The notes under the pieces were generated by a model. It did not search any database. It was not told the DNA's origin and was given only the letters and a program-made list of their open reading frames with translations. Below, in pieces: positions 41,873-49,633 of a stretch of DNA of 49,633 nucleotides. Within the stretch, counting starts at the first letter, position 1. Each line of letters starts with the position of its first letter. The position numbers were made by a program, and so were the translations under genes. The DNA is from an uncultured Prevotellaceae bacterium (lineage in GTDB: Bacteria; Bacteroidota; Bacteroidia; Bacteroidales; Bacteroidaceae), in assembly GCA_900313705.1 (NCBI GenBank), contig OMSJ01000016.1, forward strand, positions 1 to 49,633, read 5' to 3'.

Positions 41873-44800
41873 TTACTTCTTCTCGGGAGCCTCTTCCACG
41901 ATGTTCTTGCCTCGTGTGAGGTAAGCTGTGGGAGCAGCCACGAAGATTGATGACAGCGTACCGAATACGACACCCAGAATCATTGCGAAGGCGAAGCTGC
42001 GGATGCTGGCACCGCCGAGGCAGAAGATGACTGCCAGAACGATGAACGTAGAGACAGAGGTGTTGATGGTACGGTTCAAGGTGCTGTTCAGCGAGGTGTT
42101 GAAGAGTTCCTGCTTGTCGCGCTTTGGGTGGAGGTGGAGGAACTCGCGGATGCGGTCGAAGACTACCACCTTATCGTTGATGGAGTAACCGATAGCGGTC
42201 AGCACGGCACCGATGAACGTCTGGTCAATCTCGAGTGAGAAGGGCATCCAGCCCCAGCAGATACTGTACATACCCAGGATGAGGATGATGTCCACGAACA
42301 GTGCTGTGATGGCACCGATGGAGAATGACAGGTTGCGGAAGCGGATGAAGATGTAGATGAAGATGGCGATGAAGGCAAGGATGACGCTCCAGATGGCACC
42401 GTAGGTGATGTCCTCGGCCACTGAGGGTCCTACCTTCTGGCTGCTGATGATGGAGCCGCCGGCACGTTCGTCGCGGTTGATGAAGTTCTCCAGCGTCAGG
42501 TCGCTTGCCAGCAGGCCGCCGCCCTTGAGGGTCTCGTAGAGCTTGCTTTCTATCTCGCTGTCAACCTCGATGTCTTCCTCTTCGATGCGGTAGTTGGTGG
42601 AGATACGGATGGTCTTGCCCTCTGTGCCCAGTGCGATGGCGCTGGTGTTGCTCTCGGGGAAGGCTTCAGCCAGCAGGCCGCGAACAGCCTCGGGCTGTAC
42701 TTCGTTCTCGAACAGTACCACGAAGTTACGTCCACCTGTGAAGTCGATGCTCTTGCTGAAGCCGCGAGTGAACATGAAGGCAATGCTGATGACTGCCAGT
42801 GTGCCGAAGATGGCGAAGCTCTTCTTGTAGGCACTCATGAACTTGAAGGTGGGGTTCTGGAATGAGATCTTGTCGCCGATGGCGGTGCGGAAGGTGAGTC
42901 CGAGCCACTTGTCCTTCTCCATGACCTGTGTATAGACCACGCGTGTCAGGAACACAGCGGTGAAGAAGCTGACGCAGATACCGATCAGGAGGGTTGTTGC
43001 GAAGCCGCGGATGGGTCCTGTACCGAAGTAGTAGAGGATGATAGCGGTGATGACAGATGTCAGGTTAGAGTCGAAGATGGCGCTGAAGGCGTTGCTGTAA
43101 CCGGCTGCGAGAGCCTCGCGTACCTTCTTGCCGGCCTTCATCTCTTCCTTCGTGCGCTCGTAGATGAGCACGTTGGCATCGACGGCCATACCCAGCGACA
43201 GTACCATACCGGCGATGCCGCTCATGGTCAGGGCAGCCTGGAAGCTGGTGAGGATGCCGATGGTGAAGAAGAGGTTGAGGATGAGGGCGCAGTTAGCTAC
43301 CATGCCTGGAATGAAGCCATACATCGTGATCATATAGACCATGAGGATGACGAAGGCGATGACGCAGCTCCAGATACCCTGACGGATGGACTCGGCACCC
43401 AGAGAGGGACCTACGATTTCCTCGCTCACGATCTTGGCAGGAGCGGGCATCTTACCGGACTTGAGCACGTTGGCCAGGTCGCGGGTGTCCTCAGCGGTGA
43501 AGTGACCGGTGATTTCAGAGTTACCGCCGGTGATTTCGCTCTGTACGGTGGGAGCACTATAGACATTGTCGTCGAGCACGATGGCAACGCTGCGCTTGAG
43601 GTTGGCCTTTGTGAGGGCAGCCCAGCGGCGTGCACCATCGACGTTCATCTTCATGCTGACGCAAGGCATACCGCGCTGGTCGAAGCTGTCGCTGGCGTCG
43701 GTCACAACGTCGCCCTCGAGGGGAGCACGGCCGTTGCGCTCAGTAACCTTGATGGCATAGAGCTCATAGATGTTGGCACTTGCGCCTTCGCCCATGCCCT
43801 TTACGCCCCACTTGAGGCGGAGGTCAGAGGGAAGAACTTCCTTGGCTTCGGGGGAAGCGAGGAGTTCGTCGATGGCATCCATGTCGCGCTTGCTGGCATA
43901 GCCAACTACGCAACCATAAGCGCTCTGTGCCACTTGCAGACGGCTCAGCAGGGGATGTGCCTTGTGTGCCTTCTCGATGTCGGCAGCGGAGAGGTTTGTT
44001 GTTGTCTCTTCACCGCTATTCTCAGCAACGGCAGAAGCCAGGTCGGTTGCTGCCTTGGCAGAGTCGGCGGGAGCCTCTACAGCAGGTTCTGTCTTTGCTA
44101 CGGCTTCTGTGCTGTCGGCAGCCTCGTCCTTGATGCCGCTCAGTACGGTGGCAAGCTTTGTGTCGAGGTTGATGAGGAAGGGAACGATTTCCTGCGTGTT
44201 GTAGGTCTCCCAGAACTCGAGGTTAGCGCTGCCTTGCAACAGCTTACGTACGCGCTCGGGCTCCTTCACGCCAGGCATTTCGACCATGATGCGTCCCTCC
44301 TGACCTTCGAGGGCCTGGATGTTAGGCTGTACGACGCCGAAGCGGTCGATACGTGTGCGGAGCACGTTGTAGGAGTTGTCGATAGCACTCTTCACCTCGG
44401 CGCGGAGTACGCTTTCCACCTGCGAGTCTGTGCTCTTGGTGGTCACCTTGTCGCGCAGTTGCTGTGTGGCAAAGAGTTCGGCCAGGGCCTTGTTGGGCTC
44501 CAGGGCCTTGTAGTCCTTAATAAATAAGGTAATAAAGTCACTTTGGCTGTTAGCAGCCTCTTTTGTGGCCTGTTCGACGGCCTTGCGGAAGTTCTCGTCG
44601 GTCTCTTCCTTGTGGTCTGCCAGAGCCTTGATGACGTCGGGTACGCTAACCTCCAGAATCACGTTCATGCCGCCCTTGAGGTCGAGGCCCAGTCCGATGC
44701 CCATCTCGCGGCATTCCTTGAGAGTCCAGACGTTGCAATAGACCTTGTTGTTGAGCAGAGAGTCCAGATAGCGGTCAGCGGCGTTCTGCCCTTCGGTCTG

Positions 44801-44917
44801 GGCGATGGCTTCTGCCTTGCTCTCGAAGTGGTTAGTCACGACGGAGAAGCTCAGGTAGAAGAGGCATACCAGCGTCAGCAGGACGGCGAAAACCTTTACA
44901 AATCCTTTGTTTTGCAT
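41873..44917 (-). CDS. secDF: Protein translocase SecDF (fused SecD-SecF)
   Basis: The 1014-aa inner-membrane protein uses the proton gradient to help Sec-dependent export. The SecD part has a first membrane helix (about 8-28), GLGLDLKGGMNVILEV, a large periplasmic domain, and a five-helix block with GMAVDANVLIYERTKEE. The SecF part follows from about 690 with FTGGRNFVVLFEN, GYSINDKVVVFDRIRE and TSVSTFIVL. Fusion into one chain is normal in Bacteroidetes. The first periplasmic domain has an extra Ala/Thr/Glu-rich stretch (about 270-310), probably flexible. It has its own promoter at 45016 and terminator at 41811. It is relevant here because the window encodes many exported proteins. Confidence 0.95.
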   Translation of the reverse strand: MQNKGFVKVFAVLLTLVCLFYLSFSVVTNHFESKAEAIAQTEGQNAADRYLDSLLNNKVYCNVWTLKECREMGIGLGLDLKGGMNVILEVSVPDVIKALADHKEETDENFRKAVEQATKEAANSQSDFITLFIKDYKALEPNKALAELFATQQLRDKVTTKSTDSQVESVLRAEVKSAIDNSYNVLRTRIDRFGVVQPNIQALEGQEGRIMVEMPGVKEPERVRKLLQGSANLEFWETYNTQEIVPFLINLDTKLATVLSGIKDEAADSTEAVAKTEPAVEAPADSAKAATDLASAVAENSGEETTTNLSAADIEKAHKAHPLLSRLQVAQSAYGCVVGYASKRDMDAIDELLASPEAKEVLPSDLRLKWGVKGMGEGASANIYELYAIKVTERNGRAPLEGDVVTDASDSFDQRGMPCVSMKMNVDGARRWAALTKANLKRSVAIVLDDNVYSAPTVQSEITGGNSEITGHFTAEDTRDLANVLKSGKMPAPAKIVSEEIVGPSLGAESIRQGIWSCVIAFVILMVYMITMYGFIPGMVANCALILNLFFTIGILTSFQAALTMSGIAGMVLSLGMAVDANVLIYERTKEEMKAGKKVREALAAGYSNAFSAIFDSNLTSVITAIILYYFGTGPIRGFATTLLIGICVSFFTAVFLTRVVYTQVMEKDKWLGLTFRTAIGDKISFQNPTFKFMSAYKKSFAIFGTLAVISIAFMFTRGFSKSIDFTGGRNFVVLFENEVQPEAVRGLLAEAFPESNTSAIALGTEGKTIRISTNYRIEEEDIEVDSEIESKLYETLKGGGLLASDLTLENFINRDERAGGSIISSQKVGPSVAEDITYGAIWSVILAFIAIFIYIFIRFRNLSFSIGAITALFVDIILILGMYSICWGWMPFSLEIDQTFIGAVLTAIGYSINDKVVVFDRIREFLHLHPKRDKQELFNTSLNSTLNRTINTSVSTFIVLAVIFCLGGASIRSFAFAMILGVVFGTLSSIFVAAPTAYLTRGKNIVEEAPEKK

Positions 44918-45015
44918 TGTTAATAGAATTATTTATTGTTTTATTGTGTTGTTTTCCGTGTTGTTTTCCGAGTCGAATACTCCCTTTTTGCTTCTTTGAA
45001 ATGTCAAATAGCGTG

Positions 45016-45023
45016 CAAAGATA
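45016..45023 (-). promoter_or_regulatory. Promoter -7 box of secDF
   Basis: TATCTTTG on the minus strand, about 100 bp before the secDF ATG. A TTTG lies 16 bp upstream of it, slightly short of the usual spacing. Confidence 0.6.
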
Positions 45024-45079
45024 CATCTTTTTCCTGAAACAAAGACTAAAAGAGAGATTTTTTATGCTAAAAAGATGGA

Positions 45080-46183
45080 TTAACGTACTTTTTTGCGTAA
45101 ACGGACGATGACGGGATAGTGGTCTGAGGCAGAAATGGTGCGGTCGATGCTGCATGAGGTGCATGTCCAGCCTTCGGAGAAAAAGAGGTGGTCGATGCGT
45201 ACGGGGAAGGAGCGTCGGGTGTAGGTGAAGCCTGGTCCGTTTCCTCTTTCTCGGTAGGCTGATGTGAGCCGTTTGGCGAGTTGCTGATAGGTGTAGGAGA
45301 CGGGTGTCTCGTTGAGGTCACCGCATAGGATGACGTCGTGTCCGGCGTGTCGGTCGGTGAAGGAGCAGATGGTATCGACTTGTGGTCCTCGGTAGGATGC
45401 TGCTTCGCTGAGTTTGCTCAGCAGGACGCGTGAGCTGCTCTTGATGGCTTGTCGGTTCGGGTCGATGATGGCGTTGGTGTAGTCGTCCTTTTCTTCCGGG
45501 CTCAGCTTGTTGCTTTCCAGGTGGTTGTTGACGAGGAGTAGGCTGTCGCCGCCGTAGTCGAGCCAGCAGGCCAGGCTGTGGTTGCTGCGGGTGGGGTAGT
45601 CGATGTGTATGCTGTCGCCGAGGATGGGCAGGCGTGAGAGGATGCCTAAGCTGCCGCTCTTCAGGATGTGGTAGGAGGTGGAGTCGAGCCAGCTCTTGTG
45701 GGTGGTGAAGATGGTGGTGTTGAGTTCCTGCAGGCAGACGATGTCGGCATCGTTTATCTTGAGGAAGCGCAGCAGTTCGTTGTACTGTTCTTCGTCCTTC
45801 ACTTGCCCTACGTTGTAGGAGATGATGGTGAGGGTGCTGTCCTTGTCGCCGCTTCCTGCCTGTAGGTGCAGGGGGCAGTAGTCGAGGATGTATGGGCCTA
45901 TGACGAGTGCTCCTGCGAGAGGCACCCAGGCCAGTCGTGCGTGGAAGAGCAGCCAGAAGGCGAGGAAGAGCACGTCGGCGCAGAGGAAGATGGGGAAGGC
46001 GAGCGTCAGGAGCGAGAAGCGCGGCAGGTGCTCCGGCGAGACGAAGGTGAGGCCTACGCACAGCCACATCAGCAGGATGGTGCACAGGTTGGCTCCAAGC
46101 ACAAGGCTGACGGAGATGCGCTTAAAGCCTCCTACCAGCCTTCCTCCTCGGTGGGTGGTTTTTTGATTTCCTCTTTTGCTCAT
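45080..46183 (-). CDS. Membrane-anchored EEP-family hydrolase
   Basis: The 367-aa protein has three N-terminal hydrophobic helices (about 25-48, 55-80, 85-103) and then a full EEP domain outside the membrane. Its catalytic set is intact: TIISYNVG, IVCLQELN, ILCGDLNETP, RIDHLFFS and SASDHYPV. This is the common Bacteroidetes membrane EEP protein, a predicted phosphodiesterase or phosphatase of unknown substrate. It lies 28 bp after the rhomboid gene on the same strand, so they are probably one transcript. It serves as an intact comparison for the degenerate EEP protein at 7441-8229. Confidence 0.88.
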   Translation of the reverse strand: MSKRGNQKTTHRGGRLVGGFKRISVSLVLGANLCTILLMWLCVGLTFVSPEHLPRFSLLTLAFPIFLCADVLFLAFWLLFHARLAWVPLAGALVIGPYILDYCPLHLQAGSGDKDSTLTIISYNVGQVKDEEQYNELLRFLKINDADIVCLQELNTTIFTTHKSWLDSTSYHILKSGSLGILSRLPILGDSIHIDYPTRSNHSLACWLDYGGDSLLLVNNHLESNKLSPEEKDDYTNAIIDPNRQAIKSSSRVLLSKLSEAASYRGPQVDTICSFTDRHAGHDVILCGDLNETPVSYTYQQLAKRLTSAYRERGNGPGFTYTRRSFPVRIDHLFFSEGWTCTSCSIDRTISASDHYPVIVRLRKKVR

Positions 46184-46211
46184 ATTTATGTCCCTTCTCT
46201 TCGGAGATGGG

Positions 46212-47150
46212 TTAGGAGTGAGGCTTTGTGATGTCGAACAGTCGGCGTTTCTCTTCGGGCGTGAGGCCGTCGTAGCCGCTCTTCTTCACTTTGTCGAGGA
46301 TGCGGTTGAGCTCCTCCTCTTCTTCCTTCTTCTGTTGGCGGTAGGCGGCTTCCTGTCCGTAGCGTCCGCCATAGGTGACGTCGATGTGCGGCTCTTTCTT
46401 CTTGGTCAGGGAGGAGAACCAGCGTCGCAGTCCGTCCCACGAGCTGTTGCCGTTGCCGTAGCTTCTGTAGCCGCCGCGTCGGCTGCCTTTGCCGTTCCCG
46501 CCGCGCCAGTAGAGGATGAGCAACAGGCCGACGAGCATACCGCCCAGGTGAGCCATGTGTGCCACTCCGTCGCCTTTGAGCGAGAGGGCCGAGAGGAGTT
46601 CGATGACGGCGTAGCCCATGACGAAGTACTTGGCCTTGATGGGGACGGGGAGGGGGAAGATGAACATGCGCTCCTCGGGGTACGTCATGCCGAAGGCAAG
46701 CAGGATGCCATAGACGGCACCCGAGGCGCCGACGGTGTTCCATCGGTTCAGGTAGTCGGCCATGGGGACGAGCGTGCCGCCGAGCGACACTTGCTCGAAG
46801 CTGCCAAAGCCCAGGTACCAGTACTGCATCACCTGCACCAGCTCCTGCATGAGGCCGGCGCCCAGTCCGCAGGTGAGGTAGTAGAAGAGGAAGCGGCCCT
46901 GCCCCATCGTCTGCTCCATGATGCGGCCGAACATCCAGACGGCGAACATGTTGAAGAAGAGGTGCTGCCACCCTGCATGCATGAACATGTAGGTGAAGAG
47001 CTGCCAGGGACGGAAGTGGCTCGCCAGGAAGAAATGCAGGCCGAACAGCTCATCGAAGTCGATGCCGTGGGAGGCAAAGGCGATGCTCGCAAAGAAGCAC
47101 AGCACGTTGATGATGAGCAGGTTTTTTGTGATAGGAGGTATTGAGCCCAT
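46212..47150 (-). CDS. Rhomboid-family intramembrane serine protease
   Basis: The 312-aa protein has six membrane segments. Catalytic S143 lies in VGASGAVYG and H201 in AHMAHLGG; the oxyanion-side residues H63 and N67 are in WQHLFFNMFAVW. The C-terminal about 85 residues are cytoplasmic, Gly/Ser/Arg-rich, then charged, ending SGYDGLTPEEKRRLFD, a tail often seen on Bacteroidetes rhomboids. It cleaves membrane-spanning substrates within the bilayer; the substrate is unknown. It is transcribed from the promoter at 47183 and followed by the membrane EEP gene. Confidence 0.92.
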   Translation of the reverse strand: MGSIPPITKNLLIINVLCFFASIAFASHGIDFDELFGLHFFLASHFRPWQLFTYMFMHAGWQHLFFNMFAVWMFGRIMEQTMGQGRFLFYYLTCGLGAGLMQELVQVMQYWYLGFGSFEQVSLGGTLVPMADYLNRWNTVGASGAVYGILLAFGMTYPEERMFIFPLPVPIKAKYFVMGYAVIELLSALSLKGDGVAHMAHLGGMLVGLLLILYWRGGNGKGSRRGGYRSYGNGNSSWDGLRRWFSSLTKKKEPHIDVTYGGRYGQEAAYRQQKKEEEEELNRILDKVKKSGYDGLTPEEKRRLFDITKPHS

Positions 47151-47182
47151 AGTAAAATGTCAAAAAGTTGAGTTTTCGCGTG

Positions 47183-47190
47183 CAAAGGTA
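47183..47190 (-). promoter_or_regulatory. Promoter -7 box of the rhomboid gene
   Basis: TACCTTTG on the minus strand, 33 bp before the ATG at 47150, in the divergent gap shared with the HU gene. Confidence 0.6.
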
Positions 47191-47272
47191 CAAAAAATAG
47201 GCGTAGAAATGGGCAGAAAGAGCCACGATATAAGGTTTTTTCACGAATTATTGCATTTTTTCGGTGAAAAAC

Positions 47273-47304
47273 TTTGCTGTTCGGACAAGTTTATCTAAAT
47301 TTGT
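47273..47304 (+). promoter_or_regulatory. Promoter of the HU gene
   Basis: TTTG (47273-47276), a 20-bp spacer and TAAATTTG (47297-47304) match the consensus and leave a leader of about 60 nt before ATG 47371. Confidence 0.75.
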
Positions 47305-47370
47305 AAGGCAAATATGTGATAAACCGTGTTTTACAAATAACCTAATTACAAACAACTTAACGATTCTCTT

Positions 47371-47634
47371 ATGAACAAGACAGATTTAGTTGCCAAGATC
47401 GCTGAAGGCGCTGGCATGAGCAAGGTTGACGCAAAGAAGGCTCTGGAGGCTACTCTGGACGCTATCAAGGCTGCCGTAAAGAAGGGTGACAAGGTCGCTC
47501 TCGTTGGCTTCGGCACATTCGCCGTTACAAAGCGTGATGCACGCAAGGGCATCAACCCCGCTACGAAGAAGGCTATCACCATTCCCGCAAAGAAGGTGGT
47601 TAAGTTCAAGGCAGGTAAGGAACTGACATTCTAA
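47371..47634 (+). CDS. hup: HU-family nucleoid protein
   Basis: The 87-aa protein starts MNKTDLVAKIAEGAGMSK and has GFGTFAVTKRDARKGINPAT, the DNA-binding arm region with the conserved Pro at the tip. This is the canonical length for HU (about 90 aa), in contrast to the 153-aa HU-like protein 830 bp downstream. HU bends and compacts DNA as a dimer. It is monocistronic, with a consensus promoter and a strong terminator. Codon use is highly biased to common codons, as for an abundant protein. Confidence 0.95.
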   Translation: MNKTDLVAKIAEGAGMSKVDAKKALEATLDAIKAAVKKGDKVALVGFGTFAVTKRDARKGINPATKKAITIPAKKVVKFKAGKELTF

Positions 47635-47651
47635 GTCCAGCCCCTGACACA

Positions 47652-47687
47652 CAGCCCCCTCTCCCCAAGCAGGAGAGGGGGCTTTTT
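47652..47687 (+). terminator. Terminator of the HU gene
   Basis: GCCCCCTCTCC pairs with GGAGAGGGGGC across a short loop (CCAAGCA), followed by TTTTTTGTG. Confidence 0.88.
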
Positions 47688-47708
47688 TGTGTCCGAAGAA
47701 AGTTGCCG

Positions 47709-47792
47709 CTAAGTCCCTGTACTTATCGCCGTAAGTCCCCGTACTTATCTCCATAAGTACGCGTACTTATCGCCGTAAGTACACGGACTTCT
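47709..47792. repeat. Third 22-bp-period palindrome array (C)
   Basis: Four 18-bp units start at 47709, 47731, 47753 and 47775, exactly 22 bp apart, with spacers CGCC, CTCC and CGCC. The spacers are the reverse complement of those in elements A and B, so this copy is inverted. The best unit is ATAAGTACGCGTACTTAT. The terminal arms of A and B are not seen here. The gene-free stretch 47635-48465 also holds the HU terminator, the repeat fragment at 47839-47955 and the foldback element at 48145-48330. Confidence 0.82.
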
Positions 47793-47838
47793 TCTACGCA
47801 CGCGCGGGCATATTATATTATATATTGGTGTCTGGTAA

Positions 47839-47955
47839 ATAAGCACCGAACCAAAGGTCGACGAAGTCAAGGTGCGAAAGACCACAGACTGGGGTGAACT
47901 CCGCCTGCGCCTGAGCGAAGCGAAGAACCCCCGGAACAAGCGCAAAGAACAATAA
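47839..47955 (+). pseudogene. Start-less coding-like fragment with a repeated 3' part
   Basis: A 38-codon frame (…EPKVDEVKVRKTTDWGELRLRLSEAKNPRNKRKEQ, TAA at 47953) has no start codon and is closed upstream by TAA. Its DNA for 'LRLRLSEAK' (CCGCCTGCGCCTGAGCGAAG) recurs at 49530-49556, and CGACGAAGTCAA recurs near 49563. It may be a gene remnant or part of a repeat flanking the following cassette. Low certainty. Confidence 0.3.
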
Positions 47956-48144
47956 TAAGCCCTAAAGGGGCGACAGAATACATAACCTGTTTAATATCAA
48001 ATTGCTTATATCTCTGTCGTACCCCCGTCTGTGCTCTTTCGTCCCTTCGGGACTTTAGAGTAAGCCCCCATGAGGTGCTTTTGTCAAGAAAGCCGAATTA
48101 TAGGCGCATAAGTAGAGGTGCTCATGATTTTCCACGGACAGCAA

Positions 48145-48330
48145 TAATATTACTCAAGTTTCGGAAGTTAATGAAGTTAATGAAGTTAAAGAAGTTAAAG
48201 GACGATGCCACTGGGATGTGGTGTACTTTTCGGCCTTGAATCGGACCCCTGGTGCGAGCACAGCGAGCTAACTCCTTTAACTTCTTTAACTTCCATCAAA
48301 AGCATAACTTCCGAAACTTGAGTAATATTA
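48145..48330. repeat. Foldback element with 26-bp perfect terminal inverted repeats
   Basis: TAATATTACTCAAG...AGTTA at 48145-48170 is the exact inverse of 48305-48330. Inside each arm lie nonamer-type repeats: GAAGTTAAT, GAAGTTAAT, GAAGTTAAA, GAAGTTAAA on the left and the inverted TTTAACTTC series on the right. The middle about 70 bp shows no coding signal. Confidence 0.88.
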
Positions 48331-48465
48331 TATAATGTATAGGTCAGCCTTTCTGCCGCAACATAATAATAAAACAAGGCCTGAGGGTTTACAAACAGGG
48401 GGGTGCGCTGTATATATAGACAGAAGCGCTTCAAAATCCGTTTAACCTTTTAACCTTTTATTATT

Positions 48466-48927
48466 ATGATTGACTACAGTATCGCTATCATGGGCACCAA
48501 GCCCGGCACCAAGAAGGCAGAAATCACCGAAACCAAGGCTTATGGCAACGCACAGGTGCGTGAGGTGCTCGACATCAACAAGTTTGCCAAGCACATCACC
48601 GACCACGGATGTGTCTATGACCGTGCCGACGTGGCAGCCGTCCTGACTAAGGCTGTCGATTGCCTCCGCGAGCAGATGCTTGCAGGCAACAAGGTTGTCC
48701 TCGGCGACCTTGGCGGCTTCTATCCTGAAATCAGCTCCAAGGGCGCAACCCTGGCCGAGGATTTCAGCACCGACAACATCAAGGCCATCAACGTCCGCTG
48801 GTCTCCCGGCAAGAGCTTCAAGGACCTTCGCAGCGAGGCAACCTTCCAGCTCGTTCCCACCCGCCTTGCACAGGCAGAGGCCAACAAGGTCATCAAGAAC
48901 CAGGAAACCATCCAGGGTATCGAGTAG
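48466..48927 (+). CDS. HU-family DNA-binding protein, long form
   Basis: The 153-aa protein begins MIDYSIAIMGTKPGTKKAEITETKAYGNAQ, the N-terminal extension of the Bacteroidetes-specific HU-like (HIG) family. The IHF/HU fold follows with FAKHITDHGCVYDRADVAAVLTKAV and GDLGGFYPEISSKG. It has a degenerate C-terminal arm (WSPGKSFKDLR) instead of the classical RNP loop. It is probably a DNA-binding protein, but the function is not established. It is the first gene of a three-gene set with the P5-like protein (4 bp gap) and smalltalk. Confidence 0.85.
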   Translation: MIDYSIAIMGTKPGTKKAEITETKAYGNAQVREVLDINKFAKHITDHGCVYDRADVAAVLTKAVDCLREQMLAGNKVVLGDLGGFYPEISSKGATLAEDFSTDNIKAINVRWSPGKSFKDLRSEATFQLVPTRLAQAEANKVIKNQETIQGIE

Positions 48928-48931
48928 CCCC

Positions 48932-49330
48932 ATGACCAGAGGAATGAGAAACTGCAACCCGCTGAACATACGGCGGGTTGCAGAAACCCAATGGGTGGGA
49001 CAACGCGCAGTCCAGACAGACCGGAAGTTCGTCCAGTTCAATACTCTGGAATGGGGCATTCGCGCTGCCTGCTGCATCCTGCGCACCTATGCCAGGAGGT
49101 ATAAGGCTGTCTGTGTGGCCGACATCGTAGGCCGTTGGGCACCAAGCTCCGAGAACAACACCGCGTGCTACGTCCGCAATGTCTGCCTGTGGACGGGCTT
49201 TAGCGGACGGCAACGGCTGACGGAAAAGGACTGGCCCCTGCTCATCAAGGCAATGGCAAGGCAGGAGTGCGGCATCGTGCTCGAAGACAGAATCCTTATC
49301 CGCGGCTTCTGCCTCTACAAACTAATCTGA
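48932..49330 (+). CDS. P5-like structural/lysis-associated protein
   Basis: The 132-aa protein starts MTRGMRNCNPLNIRR, the opening seen in 'structural protein P5' homologues, which are shared by bacteriophages and Bacteroidetes. It continues with FVQFNTLEWGIRAACCILRTYARRY and WAPSSENNTACYVRNVCLWTGF, also conserved in that family. No signal peptide is present. It is usually found next to HU-HIG and smalltalk genes; a cell-wall-related role has been suggested for the family, but no catalytic residues can be assigned here. The ATG lies 4 bp after the HU-like stop, so translation is probably coupled. Confidence 0.78.
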   Translation: MTRGMRNCNPLNIRRVAETQWVGQRAVQTDRKFVQFNTLEWGIRAACCILRTYARRYKAVCVADIVGRWAPSSENNTACYVRNVCLWTGFSGRQRLTEKDWPLLIKAMARQECGIVLEDRILIRGFCLYKLI

Positions 49331-49362
49331 CTCAACATAGACTTACCTAAACAACCAATCTT

Positions 49363-49473
49363 ATGAAGAAGAACAACATCGTAGAGCTCGTGGCGAAGAT
49401 GATTGTCGCCGCACTCACCGCTTTCCTGACCGCACTGACCACCACCTCATGCATGGGATGCGGACCATTCTGA
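49363..49473 (+). CDS. Smalltalk-type peptide (36 aa)
   Basis: The very short gene reads MKKNNIVELVAKMIVAALTA, then FLTALTTTSCMGCGPF. One hydrophobic helix ends in SCMGC, similar to a lipobox-like cysteine. Peptides of this size and pattern are annotated 'smalltalk protein' in Bacteroidales and are found after HU-HIG and P5/amidase genes, as here. It lies 32 bp downstream of the P5-like gene. It is predicted to insert in the membrane; the function is unknown. Confidence 0.75.
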   Translation: MKKNNIVELVAKMIVAALTAFLTALTTTSCMGCGPF

Positions 49474-49512
49474 GCATGACAAGGCAATTAATGTGAGTTC
49501 TTCGGCAAGCCT

Positions 49513-49545
49513 CAGGCGCAGGCGGCTCCGCCTGCGCCTGAGCGA
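49513..49545. terminator. Hairpin after the HU-like/P5/smalltalk cassette
   Basis: CAGGCGCAGGCGG is followed by CT and its exact inverse CCGCCTGCGCCTG, a 13-bp stem with a minimal loop. It could end the cassette transcript, but no T run follows; the right half is shared with the repeat at 47839-47955. Beyond it, to 49633, nothing is recognised. Confidence 0.55.
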
Positions 49546-49633
49546 AGCGAAGAAGCTTTAGCTCGACGAAGTCAACGATGAAAAACCAAAGGACAATCAA
49601 ACACAAAGACACGAAGGCACGAAGTGCTACGCC

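Noticed and set aside
48195-48434. 79-aa minus-strand gene
   Set aside because: It lies almost wholly inside the foldback element and its residues simply translate the repeats.

Overview
The window looks like a chromosomal piece of a Bacteroidales genome, most likely Prevotellaceae. The evidence is the recurring promoter form TTTG-N19/20-TAnnTTTG, secreted proteins with signal peptides and 'GIYIVNGKKV'-type C-terminal tails (type IX secretion style), a single-chain SecDF, BspA-like leucine-rich repeats, fasciclin lipoproteins, and an HU-like/P5/smalltalk cassette. No rRNA, tRNA or CRISPR array was recognised.

Layout. (1) 1-10.4 kb: minus-strand secreted-protein genes: a GLUG-repeat protein cut by the window edge, then an operon read from about 10.39 kb downwards (EEP nuclease/phosphatase-GLUG fusion, a catalytically degenerate EEP paralogue, a GH2 glycosidase, an LRR-tyrosine-phosphatase-like protein, a 54-residue peptide). 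(2) 10.5-12.5 kb: LOG-family protein and 6-phosphofructokinase. (3) 12.8-15.4 kb: a DpnII-like (GATC) restriction-modification locus, locally AT-richer, with its first methyltransferase truncated and its second fused to a DpnD/PcfM-like domain. (4) 15.4-21.5 kb: three glycosyltransferases, RNase HII and a patatin/outer-membrane-barrel protein on the minus strand. (5) 21.7-26.8 kb: fasciclin lipoprotein, YqaA-like and polytopic membrane proteins, purD. (6) 27.0-30.75 kb: a type IIG restriction-modification enzyme. (7) 30.8-35.4 kb: S9 peptidase, RlmL-like rRNA methyltransferase, serine acetyltransferase. (8) 35.6-41.6 kb: a second secreted-protein operon, with an adhesin gene broken by two frameshifts and again a small peptide as its last gene. 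(9) 41.8-47.6 kb: SecDF, membrane EEP hydrolase, rhomboid protease and HU. (10) 47.7-49.6 kb: repeat-rich DNA around an HU-like/P5/smalltalk cassette.

The most unusual content lies between the genes. There are five tandem arrays with a 21-22 bp period, three of them built from near-perfect 18-bp palindromes and two of these carried on a shared ~165 bp element. There are three octamer arrays of exactly eight units, each beginning on the stop codon of the upstream gene. There are heptamer or nonamer arrays folded into symmetric hairpins, and related heptamers inserted in frame inside purD and the S9 peptidase gene. Two short peptides sharing an N-terminal motif end the two secreted-protein operons. 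Four GATC sites cluster in 61 bp in front of the GATC-type methyltransferase gene.
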